DNA of 64,000 bases, from positions 1 to 64,000 of the forward strand of contig DASPJN010000254.1 in the NCBI GenBank assembly GCA_035628595.1. The letters run 5' to 3'. Source of the DNA: Chryseosolibacter sp035628595. Lineage in GTDB: Bacteria; Bacteroidota; Bacteroidia; Cytophagales; Cyclobacteriaceae. Below are positions 43,695-52,755 of this stretch, piece after piece (position 1 is the first letter of the stretch; every line of letters starts with the position of its first letter). The notes beneath the pieces were generated by a model. That model was not told the DNA's origin. It searched no databases and saw only the letters and a list, made by a program, of their open reading frames with translations. The position numbers were made by a program, and so were the translations under genes.

Positions 43695-44906
43695 ATGAAG
43701 GAAATCCAGATCGGCATTATTCGCGAAGGTAAGATGCCACCCGATAAACGCGTTCCGTTTACACCACTGCAGGCAGAAGAAATTCAACAACGTTTCCCGG
43801 AAGTAAAGGTAATTTGTCAGGAAAGTGAGATCCGTTGTTTTCGGGATGATGAATATCGGCAGCTGGACGTCGCAGTTCAGAAAGATGTCACTGGTTGTGA
43901 AATCCTCATGGGTATAAAAGAGGTCCCCATCGAGCAGCTTGTACCGCAAAAGACATACTTGTTTTTTTCACATACGATAAAAAAGCAGCCGTATAACAAA
44001 AAATTGCTGCAAGCGATACTCCGGCGCAATATCCGGATGATCGATTACGAAGCATTAAAAGATAAACAAGGAAATAGACTTGTTGCGTTTGGCAGATTTG
44101 CTGGAATTGTAGGCGCTTACAATGGCCTTTGGACATACGGAAAGAGGTTTAGTGCTTTTTCGCTTCGCAGGGCACACGAATGCTTTGATGTTAACGATCT
44201 GAAGCTGGAGCTTCGAAAAGTTAAGCTTCCCGCAGTAAAGATTATTCTTACTGGCGCAGGCAGAGTCGGACGTGGATCGATGGAAACGCTTGATACCGCT
44301 GGTATCAGAAAGGTAAGTCCCGAAGATTTTTTGAATAAACACTTCGACGAACCTATATACGTTCAACTCAGCAGTGGCGACTATCATAAAAGGAAAGAAG
44401 GTGGGCACTTTAACAGAGAGGAATTTCACCGTAATCCTGAGCGTTATGTTTCATTTTTTACAGAATATGCGAAAGTTGCCGATATACTGATGGCGGGCGC
44501 GTATTGGAATCCTAAAGCACCGGTTCTGTTCACGCGCGATGACATGATGAAAGAATGGTTCAAAATCAAAATCATTGCGGACATCACCTGCGATATTGAT
44601 GGCTCGATTCCGAGTACTAAAAAAGCAACTACAATTCCTGATCCACTGTACGATTATGATCCAGCGAACGATTCAATTAATCCGCCGCTAAGCAACGACC
44701 GTTTCATTTCTGTCATGTCGATTGATAATCTTCCGTGCGAATTGCCACGCAGTGCTTCAGAGGAATTCGGGCGTGATCTCATTGACAGGGTTCTACCGAT
44801 GCTTCTCGGTGAAGACCAGGATGAAATAATTGAACGCGCAACAGTTGCCGAAAACGGAAAGCTCACGCGTCATTTTGAGTACCTGAGTGACTACGTTGCA
44901 GGATAA
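43695..44906 (+). CDS. Saccharopine dehydrogenase/alanine dehydrogenase-like NAD(P) oxidoreductase
   Basis: The 403-residue protein has the AlaDH/PNT N-terminal domain pattern (IGIIREGKMPPDKRVPFTPLQAEE) as seen in lysine-forming saccharopine dehydrogenases. YEALKDKQGNRLVAFGRFAGIVGAYN and the nucleotide loop ILTGAGRVGRGSMETL follow, and then DITCDIDGSIPST. The catalytic Lys/His pair cannot be assigned with confidence. Bacteroidota make lysine through diaminopimelate, so a role in saccharopine cleavage is not certain. The GreA-like gene follows 2 nt later. Confidence 0.78.
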   Translation: MKEIQIGIIREGKMPPDKRVPFTPLQAEEIQQRFPEVKVICQESEIRCFRDDEYRQLDVAVQKDVTGCEILMGIKEVPIEQLVPQKTYLFFSHTIKKQPYNKKLLQAILRRNIRMIDYEALKDKQGNRLVAFGRFAGIVGAYNGLWTYGKRFSAFSLRRAHECFDVNDLKLELRKVKLPAVKIILTGAGRVGRGSMETLDTAGIRKVSPEDFLNKHFDEPIYVQLSSGDYHKRKEGGHFNREEFHRNPERYVSFFTEYAKVADILMAGAYWNPKAPVLFTRDDMMKEWFKIKIIADITCDIDGSIPSTKKATTIPDPLYDYDPANDSINPPLSNDRFISVMSIDNLPCELPRSASEEFGRDLIDRVLPMLLGEDQDEIIERATVAENGKLTRHFEYLSDYVAG

Positions 44907-44908
44907 CG

Positions 44909-45373
44909 ATGGATATCGATCCTGCAATTAAAATCAGGTTAGTTGACGCGTGTCGAAAGTATGTGGCCGAGAAGGTTGAACATTTGCAGCAAGCCATACG
45001 CGATTTACAAAACGCTGCCAATGAGGAAACAAAAAGCAGCGCCGGCGATAAATACGAAACAGGTCGGGCAATGGCGCAGTTAGAAATTGAAAAGCTCACT
45101 GTCCAACTGCATAAAACATTGCCTCTTCATCAGGCCCTTGATAAGGTCGAAACACGGCTTAAGGTGGACGTTATTGATCACGGTTCGGTTGTTTTCACTG
45201 ACGGCGGGAATTACTTTATCGCAATAAGCGCCGGCGTTATTATAGTAAATAATGATTCGTATTTCGCCGTAGGTATCAACGCGCCCATCGCGCTCGCGTT
45301 AAGAGGAAAGAAGACAGGCGATGTTGTTGACTTTAACAAAAAGAAGCTCTTGGTTAAGAACGTAATAAATTGA
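44909..45373 (+). CDS. GreA/GreB C-terminal-domain-like protein
   Basis: The 154-residue protein has an N-terminal helical hairpin (about 1-75, including AGDKYETGRAMAQLEIEKL) and a C-terminal FKBP-like domain. The last part, APIALALRGKKTGDVVDF, resembles the GreA signature around SPIARALIGK. Gre factors bind the secondary channel of RNA polymerase and rescue backtracked complexes; this shorter relative may bind polymerase, but the acidic tip residues are not clear. Homologues in databases are sometimes mislabelled as 3-oxoacyl-ACP synthase. Confidence 0.72.
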   Translation: MDIDPAIKIRLVDACRKYVAEKVEHLQQAIRDLQNAANEETKSSAGDKYETGRAMAQLEIEKLTVQLHKTLPLHQALDKVETRLKVDVIDHGSVVFTDGGNYFIAISAGVIIVNNDSYFAVGINAPIALALRGKKTGDVVDFNKKKLLVKNVIN

Positions 45374-45462
45374 ATGGGAAGATAGCTGCGCATTTTCTCT
45401 TGGGGTGCGCAGGAAAGATGGATGTCATTTTCAAAACCGCATTCAAATACTTTAATTTGACC

Positions 45463-45765
45463 ATGCTATTGTATAATGTAACTGTTGGGGTAGACAAGGA
45501 TGTGGAGCAGGATTGGCTCGTATGGATAAAATCACATCATATTCCTGCGGTACTGAACACCGGTCTTTTCGAAAGCAGCAAGGTTTACAAAATTCTTCAT
45601 GATCAGGAAGACGGAACTGTATCTTACAGCATTCAGTTCTTTTCCACACATATCGAAAAGGTTACAGAATATCTGCAGGTGTTTGCGCCGAAATTAATCG
45701 AAGACCATCGGCAACAATTCGCTAATAAACATGTCGTGTTTCAGACGTTGCTTGAAGAAGTTTGA
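45463..45765 (+). CDS. DUF4286 family protein
   Basis: The start chosen is the ATG at 45463, which gives MLLYNVTVGVDKDVEQDWLV, the usual N-terminus of DUF4286; the open frame runs back to 45370. The product is a compact 100-residue alpha/beta protein resembling a ferredoxin-like fold, of unknown function and nearly restricted to Bacteroidota. Its 3' end overlaps the convergent GNAT gene by 25 nt. Confidence 0.82.
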   Translation: MLLYNVTVGVDKDVEQDWLVWIKSHHIPAVLNTGLFESSKVYKILHDQEDGTVSYSIQFFSTHIEKVTEYLQVFAPKLIEDHRQQFANKHVVFQTLLEEV

Positions 45766-46244
45766 TCTTTCGCCAGCAACGTTTTTATTTGATCTGACTC
45801 AAGGTGACAGTTGATCCACTCACCATCTAATTTTGCGCCGTATTTCTTATAAAAATGGATTGCTGGTTCGTTCCAGTCCAACACCTGCCACATCATACCT
45901 GAACAATTTTCGTCCAACGCCTTTTGCATTGTGCGATCGAACAAATGCTTGCCCATACCTTTTCCGCGATAGGATTCGGTAACGATGATGTCTTCAAGGT
46001 ACAAACGTTTTCCCTTCCAGGTTGAGTATCTCCAATAGTACAATGAAAGTCCGATAATGACCGAGTTTAACTCCGCGACAAAAAATCCAAAAATTGGGTT
46101 TTGACCAAAGCCATCGTCCTGCATCTTTTCAACCGAGTTGGTCACCTCATCGAGTGCACGTTCGTATGCAGCTAACTCGCGAACAAGTTCGAGCACACGA
46201 GGTAAATCATCTTTGCGGCCTTCTCGTATACGAATGTCACTCAT
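45741..46244 (-). CDS. GNAT-family N-acetyltransferase
   Basis: The 167-residue protein is a complete GNAT fold. The acetyl-CoA pyrophosphate loop is in YRGKGMGKHLFDRTMQKA, preceded by LYLEDIIVTESY and followed by WNEPAIHFYKKYGAKLD. This is close to the diamine (spermidine/spermine-type) acetyltransferase subgroup, but the acceptor is not determined by sequence. Its start overlaps the stop of the S9 peptidase gene by one base, implying coupling. Confidence 0.88.
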   Translation of the reverse strand: MSDIRIREGRKDDLPRVLELVRELAAYERALDEVTNSVEKMQDDGFGQNPIFGFFVAELNSVIIGLSLYYWRYSTWKGKRLYLEDIIVTESYRGKGMGKHLFDRTMQKALDENCSGMMWQVLDWNEPAIHFYKKYGAKLDGEWINCHLESDQIKTLLAKDQTSSSNV

Positions 46245-48382
46245 TACATGTCGTCTTTCGCAAGCGGGGGCGTAACGCCCATGTTATACCACGCAAAGGC
46301 GTATTGATCCGCCGTAACTTCTAATGCTTTTTTCAGGTTGGATGAACCATGCCCCGATTTTGTTTCGATTCGAATCAGTACTGGATTGTCACCTGCGTGA
46401 TGCTCTTGCAAAGTTGCTGCAAATTTAAATGAATGCGCAGGCACTACCCGATCATCGTGATCGGCTGTGGTTACCAAAGTCGCCGGATATGCGGTGCCGG
46501 GTTTCAACGCATGCACTGGCGAATACTTCTTCAGATATTCAAACATCTCTTTTGAGTCTTCAGATGTGCCATAGTCGTAAGCCCATCCGGCTCCGGCTGT
46601 GAACTTGTGATATCGCAACATATCCAAAACGCCAACTGCAGGAAAAGCAACCTTTGCCAGGTCTGGTCGTTGCGTCATCGTAGTGCCTACTAACAATCCC
46701 CCGTTGGATCCACCGGCAATCGCCAGATATTGACTTGAAGTGTAATTCTCTTTAATCAGGTACTCGCCAGCTGCGATAAAATCATCGAAGACATTTTGCT
46801 TGTTCATTTTTGTCCCAGCCACGTGCCACTTTTCGCCATACTCTCCTCCACCACGCAGGTTTGGCTGTGCATAGATTCCACCATTCTCAAGCCACACGAT
46901 TCTTGCTGTGCTGAACGAGGGTGTAAGACTTACATTAAATCCACCATACGCATAGAGCCATGTCGGGTTTTTGCCATTCATCTCGAGACCTTTTTTATGA
47001 ACGATAAACATCGGCACTTTTGTACCATCCTTACTTTCGTAAAAGACCTGCTTCGTCTCGTAATCTTCCGGGTTAAAATCAACTGCCGGTTTTTGATAAA
47101 GTTCCGATTTTCCGGAAGCGATATCATATCTGAATATTGTTGTAGGATAAGTGAATGAAGTAAATGAATAGAAGATTTCTTTGTCGTCCTGTTTGCCCTT
47201 AAACCCGCCCGCACTTCCAATTCCTGGCAATTCAATGACGCGTTCCATCTTTCCGTTCATGTCATATTGTTTCACCTGCGTTTTTACATCCACCATGTAC
47301 TCTGTAAAGATCTTTTTTCCGGCGGTGCCCGCGCTCATTACACTTTCTGTTTCGGCAATGAGATCCTTCCAGTTGCTAGGCACTGGATTGGATATATCAG
47401 TGACGACAATTTTATTATTAGGCGCATTCAGATTGGTATGAATGAACAGCTTGCTGCCTTCATTTTCCATCACGTAATGATCATTATCAAAGTTGTTGAT
47501 GATCTGAACGAGCTTGCCATTAGGATCATTTAAGTCCTGGATGTAAAGTTCATTTCCTGTTGTGCTGGTTGCTGCCGTGATCACAAGGAACCTTTCATCT
47601 TCTGTAAGATATGCTCCGATGTATCGTCGCGGTGTCTGCTCACCTCCGAAGACTAACTTGTCATCCTTTTGAGGGCTGCCCAGCTTGTGATAGTATACTT
47701 TGTGGTATTGCGTTTTTGCCGAGAGTTCGCTTCCCTTTGGCTTATCGTAGCTGCTATAGTAAAAGCCGTCATTCCCTTTCCAGGCGATCCCACTGAATTT
47801 AATATCGACCAGCGAGTCCTCAACAATGCTCTTGTCAGCGGTTCGCATAATGATTCCCTTCCGCCAGTCCGACCCGCCTTCGGTAATTAGATGGGCTGAA
47901 AGCGATCCATCTTTTGTAAACCAGATTCCGGCAAGACCGGTAGTTCCATCTTTCGAAAATGTATTAGGATCAAGATAAACCTCCGGCGTTCCATCAAGAC
48001 CCTTCTTTCTGAATAGCACACTGTGATTCTGCAGCCCGTCGTTCTTGTAGAAGTAATAATATTCACCTTCTTTAAATGGCGCGCTTAGACGTTCATAGTT
48101 AAAAACCTTTTCAAGTCGCTGTTGGATTTTTTCCTTGAACTGGATATTATCAAGATAAGCGCTTGTTACTTGATTCTGTGCAGTTACCCACTCCGCCGTT
48201 GCAGTCGAGGTATCATTTTCAAGCCACCGGTACGGGTCCGCTACCTTCTCCCCAAAATACACGTCTACCGTGTCGACTTTTTTAGTTACGGGATAACCTG
48301 ACATACTCGTTTCTTTTCCTGGTGTACATGCACCTGTGACTAGTGTAACTGCAATGAGTGTAACAAGCAGATTTGATTTCAT
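46244..48382 (-). CDS. Prolyl oligopeptidase family (S9) lipoprotein
   Basis: This serine peptidase cleaves after proline in short peptides. The start at 48382 gives a lipoprotein signal (LVTLIAVTLVTGAC, lipidation at Cys18); the open frame extends to 48430. An N-terminal beta-propeller (about 80-430) is followed by the hydrolase domain, with the nucleophile in GGSNGGLLVG (about residue 555), Asp in DHDDRVVP (about 641) and His in KSGHGSS (about 677). It has 712 residues, typical of prolyl endopeptidase, and acts outside the cytoplasm. The GNAT gene is coupled downstream. Confidence 0.93.
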   Translation of the reverse strand: MKSNLLVTLIAVTLVTGACTPGKETSMSGYPVTKKVDTVDVYFGEKVADPYRWLENDTSTATAEWVTAQNQVTSAYLDNIQFKEKIQQRLEKVFNYERLSAPFKEGEYYYFYKNDGLQNHSVLFRKKGLDGTPEVYLDPNTFSKDGTTGLAGIWFTKDGSLSAHLITEGGSDWRKGIIMRTADKSIVEDSLVDIKFSGIAWKGNDGFYYSSYDKPKGSELSAKTQYHKVYYHKLGSPQKDDKLVFGGEQTPRRYIGAYLTEDERFLVITAATSTTGNELYIQDLNDPNGKLVQIINNFDNDHYVMENEGSKLFIHTNLNAPNNKIVVTDISNPVPSNWKDLIAETESVMSAGTAGKKIFTEYMVDVKTQVKQYDMNGKMERVIELPGIGSAGGFKGKQDDKEIFYSFTSFTYPTTIFRYDIASGKSELYQKPAVDFNPEDYETKQVFYESKDGTKVPMFIVHKKGLEMNGKNPTWLYAYGGFNVSLTPSFSTARIVWLENGGIYAQPNLRGGGEYGEKWHVAGTKMNKQNVFDDFIAAGEYLIKENYTSSQYLAIAGGSNGGLLVGTTMTQRPDLAKVAFPAVGVLDMLRYHKFTAGAGWAYDYGTSEDSKEMFEYLKKYSPVHALKPGTAYPATLVTTADHDDRVVPAHSFKFAATLQEHHAGDNPVLIRIETKSGHGSSNLKKALEVTADQYAFAWYNMGVTPPLAKDDM

Positions 48383-48481
48383 GTGACCTAATTTTGTTCG
48401 AATAAAATTAAATGCGCTGTGACTTTGCAACGATACTTTGATGGATGGTTGTTCTTGAATTTATCGTGTTCATTAATCGTC

Positions 48482-49756
48482 TCAATCAATCAATTCAAAG
48501 CCTGTATAAGGGATAAGTATTTTTGGAATGGCAATACCCTTACTTGTCTGATTGTTTTCAAGCAACGCAGCAACGATTCGCGGCAACGCAAGGGCGCTCC
48601 CGTTTAGCGTGTGCAACAATTGCGTCTTACCTTCTTTATTCTTGTATCGCAGCTTCAATCGATTTGCCTGAAAAGTTTCAAAGTTACTTACAGAGCTTAC
48701 TTCCAGCCAGCGCTGCTGCGCTCCCGCATAAACTTCCATGTCGAATGTCATCGCAGAGTTAAAGCCCATGTCTCCTCCACATAGCAAAAGCTTGCGGTAA
48801 GGTAGCTCAAGTTTTTCAAGAAGACTTTGCACGTATGCACACATCTCTTCCAGCGCAGCGTATGACTCTTCGGCCTTCCGTATTTGGACGACTTCAACTT
48901 TGTCGAACTGGTGCAGCCTGTTCAGGCCCCGCACGTGCGCACCCCAGCTACCAGCCTCACGACGAAAACATGGTGTGTATCCCGCGTTTTTGACCGGTAG
49001 TTGGTCCTCCGTCAGCATCACGTCGCGGTACAAATTTGTAATGGGAACTTCAGCCGTTGGAATGAGGTAAAGATTATCAGCAGTTGCGTGATACATTTGG
49101 CCTTCCTTATCCGGGAGTTGGCCGGTGCCGTATCCTGAAGCTTCATTCACGACAATGGGCGGTTGAATTTCGCGATATCCCTCGCGTGCCGCTTCATCCA
49201 GAAAAAAGTTGATCAGTGCACGCTGCAGTCTCGCACCTTTGCCTTTGTACACCGGGAAACCCGCACCTGCAATCTTGTTTCCCAGGTCGAAATCTATGAT
49301 GTCGTATTTTTTTATCAGATCCCAATGCGGTAGCGCATCCGCGGAAAGTGTTGGCATCTTTCCCCATTCATGAACATTCTCGTTTTCTTCCGGTCCACTT
49401 CCAACAGGAACGCGCTCGTGAGGCGCATTTGGAATGAGGTAAAGTAATTTCTGCAATTCTTCTTCTGTCGCTGTCAACCTTGGTCCCAATTCAGTGATCG
49501 CTTTCTTGATCTCAGCAGTTTTCGTCTTCATCGTTTCAGCTTCAGTTTTCTGTCCTGCTTTCATCAAGGCTCCGATTTCCTTCGCCAGTGCATTCGATTC
49601 GGCAAGAAGACCATCCTGTTGCTGTTGAATGCTCCTGCGTTTTTGATCCAGCGACAATATCGCGTCCAGCGATTCCTCAATGTTCTTTAAACGCCTTTTT
49701 TCGAGACGCTTGATGATCTGTTGTTTTTCTTCGCGTATTACGGAAACCTGAAGCAT
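48482..49756 (-). CDS. serS: Serine--tRNA ligase
   Basis: SerS charges tRNA-Ser. The N-terminal coiled-coil arm spans about residues 27-100. The class II catalytic motifs follow: YREIQPPIVVNEASGYGTGQLP (motif 1 region), TPCFRREAGSWGAHVRGLNRLHQFDKVE-type motif 2 (here FRREAGSWGAHVRG), and LNGSALALPRIVAALLEN for motif 3. It has 424 residues, standard length. Confidence 0.97.
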   Translation of the reverse strand: MLQVSVIREEKQQIIKRLEKRRLKNIEESLDAILSLDQKRRSIQQQQDGLLAESNALAKEIGALMKAGQKTEAETMKTKTAEIKKAITELGPRLTATEEELQKLLYLIPNAPHERVPVGSGPEENENVHEWGKMPTLSADALPHWDLIKKYDIIDFDLGNKIAGAGFPVYKGKGARLQRALINFFLDEAAREGYREIQPPIVVNEASGYGTGQLPDKEGQMYHATADNLYLIPTAEVPITNLYRDVMLTEDQLPVKNAGYTPCFRREAGSWGAHVRGLNRLHQFDKVEVVQIRKAEESYAALEEMCAYVQSLLEKLELPYRKLLLCGGDMGFNSAMTFDMEVYAGAQQRWLEVSSVSNFETFQANRLKLRYKNKEGKTQLLHTLNGSALALPRIVAALLENNQTSKGIAIPKILIPYTGFELID

Positions 49757-50039
49757 GCTTAAAGTGTTTATTTCACGGCATCAAAATTATATGTTTTGTA
49801 TTGCCAGAGCCGGTGAGGCGAATAAAATGTTTGCGAACATTTGATTATGTTATTTTTTAACATATACTTGCATCATCATACGGCTTTATCTCAAGCCCTC
49901 TGACAAATAAATCCGGTATTTTGCTTTCGAACTTTTGACTTCAGGACAATCTGTGTTGATGACCTTAGTTCCAGACTTTTTCTGATTGATTAACTCACAC
50001 AACAAACATTATCACCTAAACACATCATTTTAAATTAAC
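49757..50039. other. Divergent intergenic region between serS and rho
   Basis: This 283-nt region holds a serS promoter box and must hold the rho promoter, since rho begins at 50040. I see no open frame. A long AT-rich leader directly before rho could take part in autoregulation, as known for rho genes in other bacteria, but I found no specific hairpin. Confidence 0.45.
49782..49789 (-). promoter_or_regulatory. Promoter -7 box for serS
   Basis: On the minus strand the sequence reads TAATTTTG, matching TAnnTTTG, 25 nt upstream of the serS start. Confidence 0.55.
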
Positions 50040-51623
50040 ATGTACACGATTGATGATCTGAACGTCAGGCTTCTTTCCGAATTGAAAGAAATTGCCGAGG
50101 GGATGGGCGTAAAAAATGCCAAGAAACTAGCCAAACAAGACCTTATCTATAAAATCCTCGATGAACAAGCTGTTTCCGGTGGCGGTGAGTCTGCAGCAAA
50201 GAAACCAGCGGCGGTGGAAGCAGAGCCCGAGCGCAAAATGCGTCCAAGGCGACGCGAAAATGTAACAAGCGCACCGAAAGCTGAAGAAACGCAGAGCGAG
50301 GAATCATTCGAATCAATCAGCCTCGATTTCGACGCGCCAAAATTTGAAGAAAAAGAATTTGAAAATAAGAATGTAAGCGATGAAGGTTTCGCTCAACCGG
50401 CTCGTCAGGAGCGGGAGGAGGGAGAAGTGCGTGAGCAGCGTGAGCGTCGCGACCACAATCGCGAACGTGAGGAAAGACCTCAGCAGCCGCGTCCCAACAT
50501 TCGTGATTTCGATGGTGCTATCAGCAACGAAGGCGCGCTGGAAATCATGCAGGATGGCTATGGATTCCTTCGTTCTTCGGATTACAATTACCTTGCAAGC
50601 CCGGATGATATTTACGTTTCTCCTTCGCAGATAAAATTGTTCGGTCTGAAGACCGGTGATACAGTAAAAGGATTCATCCGCCCACCGAAGGAAGGTGAAA
50701 AGTATTTTGCACTCCTGAAAGTTGAGTCAGTAAACGGCAAGACAACAGAAGAGATACGTGATCGCGTAGCGTTCGAATATCTGACACCCCTCTTCCCGGA
50801 CGAAAAGCTGAGATTAAGCACCACGCCGGATAACATGTCAACGCGAATTCTTGATTTGTTCGCGCCAATAGGTAAGGGTCAGCGTGGTATGATCGTCGCG
50901 CAGCCTAAGACTGGTAAAACGGTTTTGTTGAAGCAGATCGCAAACGCCATTGCTGAAAATCATCCGGAAGTTTATTTGATCGTTTTATTGATCGATGAAC
51001 GTCCTGAAGAGGTAACAGACATGGCTCGGAGTGTAAAAGCTGAAGTTGTTGCTTCTACATTTGATGAGCAGGCTGAGCGCCACGTGAAAGTGTCTTCAAT
51101 TGTTCTCGAAAAGGCGAAGCGCATGGTTGAATGCGGTCACGATGTTGTTATCCTGCTGGATTCAATCACACGTTTAGCGCGCGCATACAATACCGTTGTT
51201 CCATCGTCAGGAAAGATCCTTTCTGGTGGTGTGGATGCGAATGCGCTTCATAAACCGAAGCGGTTCTTCGGTGCTGCACGCAACGTTGAGGGCGGCGGAT
51301 CTCTTACAATTATTGCGACAGCATTGATTGATACAGGATCAAAAATGGATGAAGTGATCTTTGAGGAATTCAAGGGAACCGGTAACATGGAATTACAGCT
51401 CGACAGGAAACTTGCGAACAAGCGTGTTTACCCTGCGATCGATGTTCCTGCATCAGGTACGCGCCGGGAAGATCTGTTAATGAGAGAAGACGAGCTTCAG
51501 CGCGTTTGGATTCTTCGCAAATACATGAGTGATATGAATTCAAATGAAGCGATGGAATTCCTATTGCAAAAAATGAAAGGCACAAGGAATAACGATGAGT
51601 TTCTTATGTCAATGAATGGGTAA
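50040..51623 (+). CDS. rho: Transcription termination factor Rho with disordered insertion
   Basis: Rho is the hexameric RNA translocase that ends transcription. Residues 1-45 form the Rho N-terminal helical domain. Residues 46-152 are a low-complexity, charged, Arg/Glu-rich insertion (for example EREEGEVREQRERRDHNRER). Residues 160-235 are the RNA-binding OB domain (GYGFLRSSDYNYL). The ATPase part has Walker A PKTGKT (about 286-293), VILLDSITRLARAY and the Q-loop SGKILSGGVDANAL. At 527 residues it is longer than the 419 of E. coli Rho, entirely because of the insertion. A strong terminator follows. Confidence 0.97.
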   Translation: MYTIDDLNVRLLSELKEIAEGMGVKNAKKLAKQDLIYKILDEQAVSGGGESAAKKPAAVEAEPERKMRPRRRENVTSAPKAEETQSEESFESISLDFDAPKFEEKEFENKNVSDEGFAQPARQEREEGEVREQRERRDHNREREERPQQPRPNIRDFDGAISNEGALEIMQDGYGFLRSSDYNYLASPDDIYVSPSQIKLFGLKTGDTVKGFIRPPKEGEKYFALLKVESVNGKTTEEIRDRVAFEYLTPLFPDEKLRLSTTPDNMSTRILDLFAPIGKGQRGMIVAQPKTGKTVLLKQIANAIAENHPEVYLIVLLIDERPEEVTDMARSVKAEVVASTFDEQAERHVKVSSIVLEKAKRMVECGHDVVILLDSITRLARAYNTVVPSSGKILSGGVDANALHKPKRFFGAARNVEGGGSLTIIATALIDTGSKMDEVIFEEFKGTGNMELQLDRKLANKRVYPAIDVPASGTRREDLLMREDELQRVWILRKYMSDMNSNEAMEFLLQKMKGTRNNDEFLMSMNG

Positions 51624-51646
51624 CCGTCTTTTCGGTTTCAGATATA

Positions 51647-51674
51647 GAGCGCATCGAAAGGTGCGCTTTTTTTT
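51647..51674 (+). terminator. Rho-independent terminator after rho
   Basis: AGCGCA (51648-51653) pairs with TGCGCT (51662-51667) around an 8-nt loop and runs into eight T residues. It lies in the 54-nt gap between two convergent genes. Confidence 0.85.
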
Positions 51675-51677
51675 CGC

Positions 51678-52745
51678 CTATCGCTTTCTGACCTTATAAT
51701 TGAGTTCTTGTTGAAATGTCTGATCACCAATGGTGATCTTGTATGTCGTTACGCCCTGCGCCACATAATCGGTGAGGTCTAACACGAGGGTATTCTTCCC
51801 TTTTACAGCGCGTCGTGTCGTTGTAAATAATTGCTTTTCATTTGACTCGTCGAGCACTTTCACTTGTAGCATGCCTGTCTTGGGAGATGTATACGGAATC
51901 ACGGCCCGCCGCGTCTGAACAGCATCTGATCGTTCTTCTGATCGATAGAAAAAATGTTCGCGCGCAAGGAGGACCATCTCATTTGTGGACTCGTGTCCAT
52001 AAATCGAATATGCGTATTGCCCTTCCTTTCGCAAAGTGTCCTGGTGTAAATAATCGACCTCCGTTTGCCCGTAAGCGTTTCGAATTAGGGGCATGGTGAC
52101 GAGATGTTCCGCGGATTTTTCTTTGTCTAGCTTTCGGTAAATAGAAAACTTACTGACTTTGTAAACAAGAGAATCAGGTATGCTCCACTCAACCGCGACG
52201 ATTGAATCCTGTTGTTGGCGCACCCTGATCGGCATCAGCTTCAGGGCTGTGATCTGAACAGGAATGCCTTTGCTTACATCGCTGAACTGAATAAGAAAAT
52301 CACATTGATCACCAAGAAATCCATCTATGTTAATTAGATATTCGCGGTCTCCTACTAACGAATCGATCCGCACGAACATGTCCGTCTGGTCTGTATACGA
52401 AACACACATTCTTAGCTGATACGAATCAATTTTGCATGGGTCTCCTTCCAATACAACAATTTGAACACCCTGCAGGTTTGCGCATTCCTGTCCTGAAATG
52501 TTGATATAATAAGTGCCAGTCGACGGTGGAACCACGGTAAACCATTGGTCATTGTGATAAACGAGACATGTACTCGTCAGGCGTTTGTTAATGCAATCCC
52601 ACTCAACACTTGCGTTGTTGGTAGACGACTGAAACCAGGGATCGTTTAGCTTCAACGTATGGCGATATTCTATTTCGTTATTGGTAACCTGCGACCAGCC
52701 GGCAGTCATACTGAGGAGCAAAATTGCAGCAATCAGAAGCCTCAT
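51678..52745 (-). CDS. Secreted protein of unknown function
   Basis: The start chosen is the ATG at 52745, which gives a signal peptide (LLIAAILLLSMTAGWSQ); the frame is open to 52877, but that would overlap the helicase gene. The 355-residue product looks like beta-sandwich domains. There is an N-terminal part with paired cysteines (EWDCINKR, STCLVYHND), a middle fibronectin-III-like stretch (VQITALKLMPIRVRQQQDSIVAVEWS), and a C-terminal domain ending VTTYKITIGDQTFQQELNYKVRK. No family is recognised. It begins 10 nt after the DEAD-box gene and may be cotranscribed with it. Confidence 0.68.
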   Translation of the reverse strand: MRLLIAAILLLSMTAGWSQVTNNEIEYRHTLKLNDPWFQSSTNNASVEWDCINKRLTSTCLVYHNDQWFTVVPPSTGTYYINISGQECANLQGVQIVVLEGDPCKIDSYQLRMCVSYTDQTDMFVRIDSLVGDREYLINIDGFLGDQCDFLIQFSDVSKGIPVQITALKLMPIRVRQQQDSIVAVEWSIPDSLVYKVSKFSIYRKLDKEKSAEHLVTMPLIRNAYGQTEVDYLHQDTLRKEGQYAYSIYGHESTNEMVLLAREHFFYRSEERSDAVQTRRAVIPYTSPKTGMLQVKVLDESNEKQLFTTTRRAVKGKNTLVLDLTDYVAQGVTTYKITIGDQTFQQELNYKVRKR

Positions 52746-52755
52746 CAGTGACGTA

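Noticed and set aside
43547..43732. A 61-codon plus-strand open frame after the AIM24-like gene
   Set aside because: It would run 38 nt into the saccharopine-dehydrogenase-like gene, spans the inverted-repeat region and has no protein-like features.
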